Assembly (NCBI GenBank): GCA_018457135.1
Contig: JAGGDU010000027.1
Span: 1 to 55,669 of the forward strand
DNA: 55,669 nucleotides
Reading direction: 5' to 3'
Origin: Trichodesmium erythraeum GBRTRLIN201
GTDB taxonomy: Bacteria > Cyanobacteriota > Cyanobacteriia > Cyanobacteriales > Microcoleaceae
A model generated the notes under the pieces. It was not told the DNA's origin, searched no databases, and was given only the letters and a program-made list of their open reading frames with translations. This document shows positions 18,782 through 28,799 of this stretch, piece after piece (the first letter of the stretch is position 1; each line of letters opens with the position of its first letter). Both the position numbers and the translations under genes were made by a program.

Positions 18782-20218
18782 CTAATCTAATTCTCCCTCT
18801 AAAATAGTAGCGATCGCCACACTAGCATTATCTTGAAATTCTCTAACATTAACCCTATTGAGCAAGAAAATAGAAAGTATCATTCCCACTCCTGCTAATA
18901 GAAAAACCAACCCATAAGCCAACATTGAAACATTAAATAAACGGCGACCAACATCCAAAGTCACACCACCAATAACCGTAGATAAACCTCGTGCCATTGC
19001 CTGTGCTAAACCCCAAGCCCCAATAAAAGTTCCCGCCGTTTCCGCCGCCGTTAAATCTAACATTAAACTAAGAGCAGCAGTAGTAGTTAAACCTGCAGCC
19101 AAACCATACAAAAATAAAGCACTTAAAAACAAAGAAAGCTTACCAGTAAACCCAGACATAACTATCAAAATAAAACTAATTGTTGTTGCCACACATCCAA
19201 CCTTCAAAGAATTTTTCTTTCCCAACCTTGGTACTACTAAAAAACCCGTTGTACCTAACCCAATTAAAGTTCCTATTCCCGAAACAGCATTCAACCTAGT
19301 ACTTTCAGAAATTGGCATCAGAAATATTTCCCCAGCATAAGGCTCCAAAACAGCATCCTGCATAAACAAACTAATAATTAATACAAACACAAAAGTAAAA
19401 AACAAACCAGTTTGTCTATTAGCCTTTAAAATTTTTAAAGTTGTTCCCATAGTAACTTGATCCTCCCGGTTAGCAATAGTTGAACGACTGCCATAACGAG
19501 AGTATTTTTCCTCAACTCCCACAGTACCAATAAAAGCAAAAACCAAAACAATTGCCGGTATTATAATAAACAAATTATTAATAGAAACTTGAACAGTTTC
19601 TAACGGAGCATCCACACCAACTTGTTTCAATAAAAAACTACTAGTAATAGCCCCAATAATAATTCCCACCATCAACATTGACCAGACTATACCGACAACC
19701 TTAGAACGATTATCTTCATCAGAAATATCTACTAATAAAGCAGCAAAAGGTGTAGAACTTGCACTTAAAGCCAAACCATAAAATATAAACATTAAGCCTA
19801 AAATACCAATCCAAAAATAAGTAGAATTAGACCAACCATTAACCCTTAAACTATCACCAACCTGCCACATAGCTTGCACAGCAAAAAAAGCAGTTACCGT
19901 AAAAAAAACCGCTCCTATCCACATATAACCAGTGCGATGTTTACCAAGCAAAGGCTTAGTATCAGACATTTGACCAAACCAAACCCTTGCTGGAGCCATA
20001 AATTGATATAACGATAAAGTTATGGCTACTATTGTGGCAGGAATTTTTAATTCAGCAATCATAACTCGGTTTAAAACTCCAAGAGTTAAAACTGACATTG
20101 TTCCTAATCCCATTTGATAGAAACCCAATCTAAACATAGTGAATAAATTAAGTTTAGGAAAATTTTTTTCCATATCAATATTATCGATTTTTGTACCTTT
20201 TAAATCTTTACTTGTCAT
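18782..20218 (-). CDS. PucC/BCH-family major facilitator membrane protein
   Basis: A 478-residue protein with about 12 hydrophobic helices. It belongs to the PucC-like branch of the major facilitator superfamily, recognisable from FRLGFYQMGLGTMSVLTLGVLNRVMIAEL, LYQFMAPARVWFGQMSDTKP and GKHRTGYMWIG near the N-terminus. In phototrophs these proteins are linked to assembly of light-harvesting complexes or chlorophyll delivery; the cyanobacterial members are less well characterised. The start ATG at 20218 fits the family length. Both neighbours are separated by long spacers, so it appears monocistronic, and it is transcribed divergently from the aldo/keto reductase. Confidence 0.88.
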   Translation of the reverse strand: MTSKDLKGTKIDNIDMEKNFPKLNLFTMFRLGFYQMGLGTMSVLTLGVLNRVMIAELKIPATIVAITLSLYQFMAPARVWFGQMSDTKPLLGKHRTGYMWIGAVFFTVTAFFAVQAMWQVGDSLRVNGWSNSTYFWIGILGLMFIFYGLALSASSTPFAALLVDISDEDNRSKVVGIVWSMLMVGIIIGAITSSFLLKQVGVDAPLETVQVSINNLFIIIPAIVLVFAFIGTVGVEEKYSRYGSRSTIANREDQVTMGTTLKILKANRQTGLFFTFVFVLIISLFMQDAVLEPYAGEIFLMPISESTRLNAVSGIGTLIGLGTTGFLVVPRLGKKNSLKVGCVATTISFILIVMSGFTGKLSLFLSALFLYGLAAGLTTTAALSLMLDLTAAETAGTFIGAWGLAQAMARGLSTVIGGVTLDVGRRLFNVSMLAYGLVFLLAGVGMILSIFLLNRVNVREFQDNASVAIATILEGELD

Positions 20219-20344
20219 TTCATTTATGAGTTATCAGCTATTAGTTATCAGTTATCAGTTATCAGTCATTATTTATAAGCATTTCTAGCTAAAATCATCA
20301 GCTAAAAATATAGAAGCTTATTTTTTTTATCTCCTATCTAAGAG
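20219..20344. repeat. Short tandem AGTTATC-type repeats upstream of the PucC-like gene
   Basis: At 20228-20264 the heptamer AGTTATC or close variants recurs several times in a row with CAGTT spacers. Such short tandem repeats are common between genes in filamentous cyanobacteria. I assign no function. Confidence 0.6.
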
Positions 20345-20668
20345 AAAACCTCAGAGCCTACCTTTTAGTCATAGCTATATTAAGAGCACTGAATTAACAT
20401 CTATAGATAGAAACATAACCGACAACTTATCGTCAATTTCCAGACATTATACAGTAATTGAGAAAATTAATTAATAAAAATTTTACAATGGCAACAACTG
20501 CTTTAGGTAAAAGGAAAAACCTCAGAACCTACTTTTTAGCCATAGCCATATTAAGAGAACTGAATTAACATCTATTTAGATGGAAATATAACCGACAATT
20601 CATCGTCAATTTCCAGACATTATACAGTAATTAGGAAAACTTTTACCATGGCAACAACTACTCTAGGT
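20345..20668 (+). repeat. ~170-bp tandem duplication of the aldo/keto reductase promoter and first codons
   Basis: 20345-20509 and 20516-20668 align over almost their whole length, including AATTTCCAGACATTATACAG and the start ATGGCAACAACT. The upstream unit therefore carries a second start codon at 20488 that opens a 26-codon frame (stop 20566-20568) beginning MATTALG, against MATTTLG in the real gene. Differences are scattered, so the duplication is not brand new. Confidence 0.9.
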
Positions 20669-21592
20669 ACAACAGGAATAACTGTTAACCCAATTTGTAT
20701 CGGCACTTGGGCTTGGGGGGATAAACTTTTTTGGAATTATGGCAGTAATTATGGAGCAAATGAAGTAGAAGCCGCTTTTAAAACCTCCCTAGAAGCTGGG
20801 GTAAATTTCTTTGATACTGCCGAAGTTTATGGCAATGGTTTATCAGAAGAATTGCTGGGAAAATTTATGCAAGAAACTGAAAGACCTGTGCAAATTGCTA
20901 CTAAATATGGTCCTCTACCTTGGCGACTTTTTCCAGACTCAGTTGCTGATGCTGTGACTGCTAGTCTAAAACGATTAATAGTTCCCAAAGTTACTCTTTA
21001 TCAAGTACATTGGCCTTTTACATTTTTGATGAGTCAGGAAACATTATTAAATGCTTTAGCAGATGAAGTTAAGCAGGGTAGAATTGAAGCGGTTGGTGTT
21101 AGTAATTATTCTGAGGAAGAGATGAGTCAAGCTCATAAAATTTTGGAAAAACGAGGGGTAATATTAGCCACAAATCAAGTGAAATATTCTTTGCTTTCCC
21201 GTAAAATAGAAACTAAAGGAATTTTAAATACAGCCAAAAAATTAGGAATTACAATTTTAGCTTATAGTCCTTTAGCTCAAGGGTTATTAACTGGAAAATA
21301 CACTTTAGAAAAGTCACCTACTGGGGCTCGCCAATTTGATTTTCGTTTTCAAAAGAGTGGTTTAGAAAAAATTGCTCCCGTTATGTCTTTGTTAAACCAA
21401 ATTGGGGAAAAATATAACAAAACTCCGGCACAAGTTGCACTTAATTGGTTAGTTTTTCAAGATAGTGTAATTCCTATTGCTGGCTGTAAAAATTCTGAGC
21501 AAGTTCGACAAAATATTGGAGCAATAGGTTGGGAAATGACTCAAGAAGAATTTAATCAATTAGAACAAATTACTCGCCCTTGGTTAAATTGA
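20648..21592 (+). CDS. Aldo/keto reductase
   Basis: A 314-residue NADPH-dependent oxidoreductase of the aldo/keto reductase superfamily (TIM barrel). The catalytic tetrad is visible as Asp56, Tyr61, Lys86 and His121 in FFDTAEVYGNG, IATKYGP and YQVHWPF. The cofactor-binding end is represented by SPLAQGLLTGKY and PIAGCKNSEQVRQNIGA. The substrate cannot be read from sequence. The start ATG at 20648 is supported by the conserved MATTTLG-x-T-G-I beginning; the duplicated upstream ATG leads to a short dead-end frame. It is convergent with the SWIM-domain gene and shares a bidirectional terminator with it. Confidence 0.93.
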   Translation: MATTTLGTTGITVNPICIGTWAWGDKLFWNYGSNYGANEVEAAFKTSLEAGVNFFDTAEVYGNGLSEELLGKFMQETERPVQIATKYGPLPWRLFPDSVADAVTASLKRLIVPKVTLYQVHWPFTFLMSQETLLNALADEVKQGRIEAVGVSNYSEEEMSQAHKILEKRGVILATNQVKYSLLSRKIETKGILNTAKKLGITILAYSPLAQGLLTGKYTLEKSPTGARQFDFRFQKSGLEKIAPVMSLLNQIGEKYNKTPAQVALNWLVFQDSVIPIAGCKNSEQVRQNIGAIGWEMTQEEFNQLEQITRPWLN

Positions 21593-22131
21593 AAATGAAA
21601 GTATTAACTTAATCAAAAAAATAGGGAAGGGTTTGGTGTATTAAGGGGAGTTGATGAGGAAGTGACAAATTAATAGTTTGTTCATTTTTGTAGTTGGTTT
21701 AAAATATCCCCACTACTTCCCTTATCTGCCCAGGGAATGGGGGGGTAGGCGGTAAAGAAAGCGTCAAATTATAGTATGGGAGAAAACATATATTTCAAAC
21801 CATTTTTTTCCATATATTTACTCTTCTGAAATATTTGTTTAATAGCAGCTAACATATTTTCTTGCCTTTGTCAATTTTTATGTTCAAAAAAACAAAAATA
21901 TTAATCAAATATAACCTTAGAGATAGAGGCTTTTAACCCTCCAAAACCAGTAGTTAATTTTGGGTAAAGCAATTTTATTTTGGTCCTTAATATTACTGAA
22001 TTTTAATATAATTGATTTGGACTTTTTTCCTCACATAACTTTACTTAATTTTTTGGGAAAAAGATTTGACTTTTTTAAAATATTCCAGTACTATAAGTAC
22101 ATTCAAATATCTGGGTAATATAAAATAAAGC
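21593..22131. other. Spacer after the aldo/keto reductase
   Basis: No gene. An imperfect hairpin CCCCACTACTTCCC / GGGAATGGGG lies around 21706-21747. The rest is AT-rich with stops in all frames. Confidence 0.4.
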
Positions 22132-22168
22132 AAGCGTTCTTTTTTTATTGATATAAAAAAAAGCGCTT
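22132..22168. terminator. Bidirectional terminator between convergent genes
   Basis: AAGCG pairs with CGCTT, and inside it CTTTTTTTAT pairs with ATAAAAAAAAG around a short loop. T-rich sequence follows on both strands. It sits between the aldo/keto reductase (plus) and the SWIM-domain gene (minus, stop at 22201). Confidence 0.75.
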
Positions 22169-22200
22169 TTATTTTTTTTAAGTTTTTTTTAGCTATCCTA

Positions 22201-23061
22201 TTAAAAACCTCTTTTTTTATCTTCTCCCTGGTTTAACGCTGTCATTACCGCCTGTTGACTAATATTCTGATAAATTTTCTGGAAATAATTCATAACAACA
22301 TTAGCAGATGAACCGAAAGGAACATCCCCCAAAACATCTAAAACTATTTCATTACTAGGGGATGGACTAATCACTACTAAGGAAGGATCTAACTGTTGAT
22401 TATATTGCCAAAAATTCTCAAAACTTAGAGATTCTTGAGTAGCTGAAGCCACAGTTAAGGAATCCGAAACCTTGGTTTTTTTAGACTTAAAATTTTTCGC
22501 TTCTGGAACTTTTTCATCTTCACTTTGACCACGTTTTTGACGTAATTCTTCTAAAATTCTTTCTTTAGTACGACCCCTTAATTGAAACAATAAAAATGGG
22601 TCATCACTGAAGCGATCGCCTAATAAATAATAAACTGCTCCAATATGTTTACAAACTTTAGCTGGGTCTGGGCAGCTACATTTAGAATGAATTTCATCTA
22701 ATGTAAAAGGAAATAATCTTAAACCATTAGCAGCAAAAACTTCTTCTATATCTTGAGGCATTTCTCCAGCCAATAATTTAGCAGTAAAAATTGCTCTTTC
22801 TGACATAGTTTGAATAATATAACTCCAGTCTTCATCAGTAAAAGTATCTAACCATAAAAATAACTTGTAGGGTTCAGGTGCTGTACCTTGAACTTCAGCA
22901 ATAATTTTTTGATCCTTAAATTCTAAGCTGAGAACATTGCCTTGCCGAGCATAATTTCTAGCTCGTTCTAATCGTTTTTTATACCGATAAGAATTTAACA
23001 AATCTATCCATTGCTGAGTCCACCATTCTTTATCACTGTGTAAGCTTGTGTAATTAGTCAT
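22201..23061 (-). CDS. SWIM zinc-finger protein
   Basis: A 286-residue protein with a SWIM-type zinc-binding motif C-x-C-x6-C-x-H at Cys128, Cys130, Cys137 and His139 (KCSCPDPAKVCKHI). The N-terminal part is rich in aromatic and basic residues (WWTQQWIDLL, RARNYARQGNVLSLE), as in cyanobacterial SWIM proteins. SWIM domains are thought to bind DNA or protein partners, and relatives are often encoded next to SNF2-type helicases. No helicase is adjacent here. The C-terminal third (after about 180) is low-complexity and less conserved. ATG at 23061 follows an AT-rich leader. Its precise role is unknown. Confidence 0.85.
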   Translation of the reverse strand: MTNYTSLHSDKEWWTQQWIDLLNSYRYKKRLERARNYARQGNVLSLEFKDQKIIAEVQGTAPEPYKLFLWLDTFTDEDWSYIIQTMSERAIFTAKLLAGEMPQDIEEVFAANGLRLFPFTLDEIHSKCSCPDPAKVCKHIGAVYYLLGDRFSDDPFLLFQLRGRTKERILEELRQKRGQSEDEKVPEAKNFKSKKTKVSDSLTVASATQESLSFENFWQYNQQLDPSLVVISPSPSNEIVLDVLGDVPFGSSANVVMNYFQKIYQNISQQAVMTALNQGEDKKRGF

Positions 23062-23470
23062 TTTACTTTCAATAGACTTATATTGATAAAAAAAATTTAC
23101 ATTTATCCTAGTCTATCATATATAACAATTATAAATAATATCTGAGCAAAAGTTCACCCTCAAATATCATCAACTATAAACAAATTACTATTAGCCCTTA
23201 TTGAATATTTTGAACCATATTTTCAAGAGTCTTATCTGTAATTTTATGTGTAGGTTAGGCAGAAAAAGTGAAACCAAACAAAGTCTAATAGTCAGAACTT
23301 ACACCAACCCATAAATAACGCACTACCTGCGACTATACTCAAGTCCTGATTATCTGAGCTCATAACCCCACATTATAATATTAAAGCCAATGCAGTGAGT
23401 ATGTCAAGAAAAATGCAGTGAGTATCTCAAGAAAAATATCAGCCCTTGTAGAACAAAGTGAAACACAACA
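23062..23470. other. Spacer between the SWIM gene and the CHAT remnant
   Basis: No intact gene. A 23-base imperfect tandem repeat (AATGCAGTGAGTATGTCAAG, then AATGCAGTGAGTATCTCAAG) lies at about 23391-23434. The 3' part may include the lost upstream portion of the CHAT-domain gene. Confidence 0.4.
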
Positions 23471-23940
23471 AACTTAGCTCAACATCTCCAACAACTTCGA
23501 CAAGAGCATAACAAACTGCAAAACCAATACCAGCCTATTATTTCAGGTTTTCAATTTGAGCCATGTAGTTCAAATTTAAGCGATCGTGTAGCAATTATTC
23601 AGTGTTATATCACAACCGATAAGCTACTTATTTTCATTATTACTAAGCAAACTAACCAGCCTACTATTTTATCAGATGATTTGATCAGCAAAATAGAGCA
23701 ATGGACACGCAACCACCTGAAAGCCTATAACAATAAAATTATTGGCAGCATCACCTAATAACTTGCCTCCATCTGCTGGGAAAAATTTTATATATTGATC
23801 AAACTATTCAGCAAATTCCCACAGAGTGCAAAAAACTAACTTTAACCCCCCATTGCTACTTGCATTTACTCCCATTTCATGCTTTATCACTTAAAGAAAA
23901 CACCAGTTTTGTTGACATATTCCCCGCGCGTTTACACTAG
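23471..23940 (+). pseudogene. CHAT-domain (caspase-like) protein remnant
   Basis: The first frame reads NLAQHLQQLRQEHNKLQNQY, then RVAIIQCYITTDKLLIFIIT and ISKIEQWTRNHLKAY, then a TAA at 23756. After a shift, a second frame (from about 23776) continues LGKILYIDQTIQQIPTECKK and LTLTPHCYLHLLPFHALSL. This is the body of a CHAT domain, including the conserved P-H-x-Y-L-H-L-x-P-x-H-A segment that carries the catalytic His. The nucleophile Cys region further on is missing. Cyanobacterial CHAT proteins usually have N-terminal TPR repeats, which are gone. CHAT proteases act in signalling and defence; this copy is dead. Confidence 0.75.
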
Positions 23941-23950
23941 GGAATATGTC
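23914..23950. terminator. 11-bp perfect inverted repeat downstream of glmS
   Basis: GACATATTCCC (23914-23924) and GGGAATATGTC (23940-23950) are perfectly complementary across a 15-base loop. It lies 37 bases beyond the glmS stop on the minus strand and could end that transcript, although no long U-tract follows. It also overlaps the end of the CHAT remnant. Confidence 0.45.
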
Positions 23951-23986
23951 TATCCTCCCACATCAGTAACGCAAATTAACAAAATA

Positions 23987-25888
23987 TTACTCCACTGTCA
24001 CCGACTTCGCCAAATTCCGTGGCTGATCCACATCCAAACCACGATGAGCAGCAATATGATAAGCTAACAACTGCAAAGGAATAACAGTTAACATCGGCGA
24101 CAACAACTCATCCACTGCCGGCACCGCCAACACATTATCAAACATATCCACCTCCGTACTTTCAGGAGTCACCCCAATTAACTGCGCATCCCTCGCCTTA
24201 GCTTCCTGAGCATTAGAAAGCACCTTTTCATAAACCAAACCAGGCATAGCGATCGCCACCACAGGTACTTGATCATCCAACAAAGCGATCGGACCATGTT
24301 TCATCTCACCCGCTGGATATCCCTCCGCATGAATATAACTAATTTCCTTCAATTTCAAAGCACCCTCTAAAGCAATTGGATAATTAATTCCCCTACCTAT
24401 AAAAATCAAATCTTGAGTGTTATTAAACTGGTGAGCAAAATCTTCAATTTGACTATTTTGAGAATCTAAAATCTGTTCCATCTGTGCCGGAATTTTTTGT
24501 AAACCATTAATAATTTCTGCGATTTTTTCCCCAGATAAATATTTTCGTTGCCATCCTAAATCTATAGCTAAAAAATAAAAAGCTATTACCTGTGCCACAA
24601 ATGTTTTAGTTGCAGCAACCCCAATTTCAACACCTGCCCGAATATCAATAATTTGATGCACTAAACTAGCAATAGAACTTTCTACCCGGTTAGTAATTCC
24701 TAATAATCTTGACGTGAATTCAACAGGTTTATCTAAACGACGCTGTTGTTCTATTGCTAAAGCTGCCAAAGTATCAGCCGTCTCACCAGACTGAGTAACA
24801 CCAATTGTTAGAGTATTTGCTCTCAGAGGAGAAGGAGCATAACGAGCTTCAGAAGCATAATTTACCGTAGTCGAAATTCCTGCTAATTGTTCTAATAAAT
24901 ACTTACCAATCAAACTCGCATGCCAACTAGTACCACAGGCAAAAATTTCCACCTGTTCCAAATTTTTATATAAAGATGACGACAAGTTTAAATTAGTAGG
25001 AGAAATCTGAATATTTTTCACATCCCAATCACTATTAATATAAGTTTCTAAACAATTCCTAATAACATTTGGTTGCTCATGTATTTCCTTAAGCATAAAA
25101 TGCTTAAAAATGTTTTTGTCAACTAAATTTGGACTCCAATTAAGAATACGAGGTAGTTTATTGATACGATCGCCATCAAAATTATAAACTTCGACTCCCA
25201 GAGGAGTTAACCGTGCCATTTCTCCATTGTCCAAACTGACAACAACTTGAGTATGAGATATAAGAGCAGGAGTATCAGAAGCACAAAAAAACTCCCCTTG
25301 ACCTAAACCGATAGATATAGGTGCTTGCTGTCTAGCAACAATAATTTCATTCGGATAGTCTGCACAAACAACAGCGATCGCAAATGCCCCATCCAACTTA
25401 TTCACAGTCTGACGCACTGCCTCTAAAAAATTTTCCCTGTTCTTCGTTCTCCCTTTCTCGTTTCCCGCAAAATTAGATAAAAATTCTGCAATTAAATGAG
25501 GAATAACTTCCGTATCCGTCTCAGAAACAAACTTATGCCCCTGACTTTCCAATTCTTTGCGTAACTCCCGATAATTTTCTACAATTCCATTTTCTACTAC
25601 TGCGACTCGCTCCGTATCATCCGTATGGGGGTGAGCATTATATTCTTCCGGTTTACCATGAGTTGCCCAACGAGTATGACCAATGCCAACATTAGCTAAC
25701 ATTTCCACTCCTGCCAATTTTTCCCGTAGGTTGTATAGCTTACCTTTAGCACGAACAGATTTAACTTGACCATTACAAATAGTGGCCACACCAGCAGAAT
25801 CATAACCCCGATATTCTAGTTTTTCTAATCCTGATAGTAAAATTTCTGTAGCTAACTGTGTACCAACATAACCAACAATTCCACACAT
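23987..25888 (-). CDS. glmS: Glutamine--fructose-6-phosphate aminotransferase (isomerizing)
   Basis: Makes glucosamine-6-phosphate from fructose-6-phosphate and glutamine, the first step toward UDP-GlcNAc for peptidoglycan and lipopolysaccharide. The 633-residue protein begins MCGIVGYVG, so Cys2 becomes the N-terminal nucleophile of the class II amidotransferase domain (about 2-230). Two SIS sugar-isomerase domains follow (CGTSWHASLIGKY, QSGETADTLAA, GRGINYPIALEGALKLKEIS). The C-terminus NLAKSVTVE is the family's conserved ending. A Shine-Dalgarno AGGAGT precedes the ATG by about 10 bases. No glmS ribozyme-like structure was recognised. It stands alone. Confidence 0.98.
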   Translation of the reverse strand: MCGIVGYVGTQLATEILLSGLEKLEYRGYDSAGVATICNGQVKSVRAKGKLYNLREKLAGVEMLANVGIGHTRWATHGKPEEYNAHPHTDDTERVAVVENGIVENYRELRKELESQGHKFVSETDTEVIPHLIAEFLSNFAGNEKGRTKNRENFLEAVRQTVNKLDGAFAIAVVCADYPNEIIVARQQAPISIGLGQGEFFCASDTPALISHTQVVVSLDNGEMARLTPLGVEVYNFDGDRINKLPRILNWSPNLVDKNIFKHFMLKEIHEQPNVIRNCLETYINSDWDVKNIQISPTNLNLSSSLYKNLEQVEIFACGTSWHASLIGKYLLEQLAGISTTVNYASEARYAPSPLRANTLTIGVTQSGETADTLAALAIEQQRRLDKPVEFTSRLLGITNRVESSIASLVHQIIDIRAGVEIGVAATKTFVAQVIAFYFLAIDLGWQRKYLSGEKIAEIINGLQKIPAQMEQILDSQNSQIEDFAHQFNNTQDLIFIGRGINYPIALEGALKLKEISYIHAEGYPAGEMKHGPIALLDDQVPVVAIAMPGLVYEKVLSNAQEAKARDAQLIGVTPESTEVDMFDNVLAVPAVDELLSPMLTVIPLQLLAYHIAAHRGLDVDQPRNLAKSVTVE

Positions 25889-26660
25889 TTAATTTTTTAC
25901 TCCTATTAATTTTTAATCACTATTTAAGATATATTCCCTCAAATTTACTTATTCCACAGGATAAGTTAAATGTTTATGGAATTATGACCAATGGCCAAAA
26001 AAATCAAAAAATAGGGGTAAATTAGTCCCGATAGTATTAGTGTCCTCTAAATTTTTAACAATACACAGTAGAAAGCTGTCTACTGATAGGGTATCTCCCA
26101 AAGTTGACAAGCTCTTTTTGTAAGTGCTTTTACCACTCAAAACAGTTAATTGGCAAAACCCAGATCGGTTTTGACTTATCAGAAATTAGGCCACTTATAG
26201 GAGCAAGGGCTCCAGCATCCCTAACTAGAGAGTGAACTACAACACCATCTGCCAGTTGATTATTTTAGGGCCGGAAAATAGATGCAAATAGCTCAAACCA
26301 TTCTCCATTTAAGAATCACAGAATTTATGTTTCATTTAACATCCTCCCGAGCTATTAGCCGTGAGGAGTTATAGCCACTCAAAGGTGTGATAGGAGTTGA
26401 CTTTTCACAGAGTTTATGCAACTTAAGTAGCGATCGGCAGACTTGACCCTAGTCTTACTTTTACCTAATTTTTAATACCAGTCATTTTCTAGTGGTAATC
26501 AGAAAAAAAATTAGAAAAAACATGGTTTAATTTTATTAAGTAAATTAACTAAAAATATATGCCCATTGGTGAATTGAAATATCCTTCAATTCAAACGAAG
26601 CAAATTTTACTTTGAATAACTAAACTTTTTTTGTTATTTTTAAAGAAATAGTTAAGCATT
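25889..26660. other. Spacer upstream of glmS
   Basis: No gene supported. The glmS promoter must lie near 25900-26000. Fragments around 26100-26400 have a moderately higher GC content and may be further mobile-element debris, but I could not assign them. Confidence 0.35.
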
Positions 26661-26679
26661 CTCCGCTCTAACTGTGGCC

Positions 26680-26880
26680 AAATGCTGTATCCCACAAAAC
26701 TAATTTTGGCCTTGTGCCATAGTATATAGACCACGATCTAAAGGTGGCAATAAATATAAAAAATACAGCGACAGGGCGTTGAGTCCTGAAAAATCTTGGA
26801 GTTTATTTAACCTATTGAGGAGTACTGGGAAACAAAAAGCCCACACTATAGCCTCAGCTTAGTGCGGGAGTATGTCACAT
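26680..26880 (+). mobile_element. IS200/IS605-type remnant: tnpB tail plus right-end hairpin
   Basis: 26723-26770 reads YIDHDLKVAINIKNTATG, a degenerate version of the TnpB RuvC-III motif (D-R-D-L-N-A-A-I-N-I-K). After it comes an element-end hairpin in which CCCACACTA (26840-26848) pairs with TAGTGCGGG (26860-26868), with one mismatch, around the loop TAGCCTCAGCT. The tail AGTATGTCAC ends the element. Such right-end hairpins are bound by the TnpA of these elements and also form the 3' part of the omega RNA. The rest of the element is gone. Confidence 0.7.
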
Positions 26881-26939
26881 AAGGTTTTCCCTCCCTCCTA
26901 TTAAATTTCCAACCAAAAATTAATAGAGGGAAGTTAGTA

Positions 26940-27221
<282 letters not shown>

Positions 27222-27359
27222 CTACTCAAAGGCAGATATAACAGCAAGTTTTTAGATGTTAATGCCTCGATTTAGTTTACCTTACTGGTTCTGATCACTG
27301 ATAAACATTGTTGAAAAACTTAAAGTATCTCAATTATCTAGTAGTAACTAGTGAATTAT

Positions 27360-28265
27360 TTAAAGTTCCAACTTTTCTAATACTGGACGAGTTGAAACTA
27401 TATGACGATCTAATCCTAGTTCCTTTGGAGAAATGCCTAAAGCTAAAGCTATTAATTGGGGTAAGTGTAATACTGGTAAACCTAACTTATGGCCAATCAC
27501 TCTCTCTACTTCTGGTTGACGGGAATCTAAATTTAAGTGACATAAAGGACAAGGGGTTACCATACAATCTGCACCTTTGTCAATAGCTTCACTAATATGA
27601 TTTCCGGCCATCTGGAAAGCCTGATTAGTAGCATAACTAGAAAGAGGCCAACCACAACATTGAGTCCGTCCTCGATAATAAATTGGGGTAGCTCCAATAG
27701 CCCGAAACACATTTTCCATAGACTCTGGTTGATAAGGGTCATCATAAAGTAAATTACTTTGACCTCTAAGTAAATAGCAACCATAGAAAGCAGCGCATTT
27801 GAGGCCGGAGAGCTTACGAGTGACACGACTTTGGATTTCCTTAAGACCATAATCTGCCACTAATGCCCATAGTAGATGTTTAACCTCTGTACTGCCTTGA
27901 TAAGGAGAACAACTTTGTTTTTGTAAGAGGCCATTGATTTGTTCTAAGTAAGCTGGTTCAGTTTGTTGGGATTCTTTAAGACGCTCATCCACATGTCCAA
28001 TAACCCCTTGACAAGTGCTACAATGGGTTAATAAGGGTAAATTTAGTTCCTCAGCCAAAGCTATGTTACGAGCGTTAACAGTATCTTCTAATAGTTGAGA
28101 GTCTTCTTTAAAAGTACCAGACCCACAACAAGCAGCCTTTTTGAGTTCTACTAGCTCTATTCCCAGGACTTGGGTAAGAACTTGGGTAGACTGATAAAGC
28201 TCTCGGCAAGCACCTTGAGCTACACAACCAGGAAAGTAAGCATATTTGAGTATTTGAGCAGACAT
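27360..28265 (-). CDS. HdrB-like CCG-domain iron-sulfur protein
   Basis: A 301-residue protein with two cysteine-rich CCG domains (PF02754), like subunit B of heterodisulfide reductase and subunit C of some succinate dehydrogenases. The N-terminal half has YFPGCVAQG, AACCGSG and LLTHCSTCQGV; the C-terminal half has FYGCYLLRG, QCCGWPLSS and VTPCPLCHLNLD. In the methanogen enzyme these cysteines bind unusual iron-sulfur clusters for disulfide chemistry. In cyanobacteria the gene is widespread and its role is not settled; neighbouring subunits are not present here. ATG at 28265. Transcribed toward psaC. Confidence 0.88.
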   Translation of the reverse strand: MSAQILKYAYFPGCVAQGACRELYQSTQVLTQVLGIELVELKKAACCGSGTFKEDSQLLEDTVNARNIALAEELNLPLLTHCSTCQGVIGHVDERLKESQQTEPAYLEQINGLLQKQSCSPYQGSTEVKHLLWALVADYGLKEIQSRVTRKLSGLKCAAFYGCYLLRGQSNLLYDDPYQPESMENVFRAIGATPIYYRGRTQCCGWPLSSYATNQAFQMAGNHISEAIDKGADCMVTPCPLCHLNLDSRQPEVERVIGHKLGLPVLHLPQLIALALGISPKELGLDRHIVSTRPVLEKLEL

Positions 28266-28799
28266 TACATTAACTAAAAAATTAGCTGTTAAAATATATG
28301 TGATGATTTTAATGATATTAATCTATTCTATATTGATTTATAATATAGGTTTATGATTATCATAAATAATTTGCGCCAAAACCAAGAAAATACTTTGACA
28401 AAAGTAATAAGCTTGTGATAATAGTAAAAAATTAAAGAAATTAACTGAAAAATAGGTTTTCAGCTTCTCTGTTGTAGAGAAACTTTAGTTGAAATGTTTG
28501 AAATATGGCAGCAAACATGATAAACACCAAAATGCTGCAACAGATTTTGTTGAGTCTCTCGAAAGCATTGAGAATAAAAAAATAGACCTACAGGAAAAGG
28601 AAAGACTAATGCCAATTAGCAGTATCGCCTAAAGCGTTAGCCTACCCAATAGTTAAGGAGCGATAGTAATCTCCTTAGCTTTAAGCTGGAAACGATGTCA
28701 AAGATACTCAATTGCCATAATTAATTGTTAGTTTTAACCTAGTTTCAGATAAAATTGGAAACGCAACATTTAAATAATTTCAAGTAAGGAGAAAATTTT
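28266..28799. other. Spacer between the HdrB-like gene and acpP
   Basis: Contains both promoters of the divergent neighbours. A 47-codon plus frame (28489-28632, TTG start) reads KYGSKHDKHQNAATDFVESL and ends LMPISSIA. It has reasonable composition but no ATG or ribosome-binding site and no family I know. It may be a gene fragment. Confidence 0.4.
28786..28791 (+). promoter_or_regulatory. Strong Shine-Dalgarno of acpP
   Basis: AAGGAG nine bases upstream of the ATG fixes the acpP start. It is stronger than most translation signals in this window, in keeping with the high demand for acyl carrier protein. Confidence 0.8.

Noticed and set aside
23391-23434. Short repeated units as a CRISPR array
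   Set aside because: Only two adjacent imperfect units without spacers and no cas genes. No CRISPR array was seen elsewhere.
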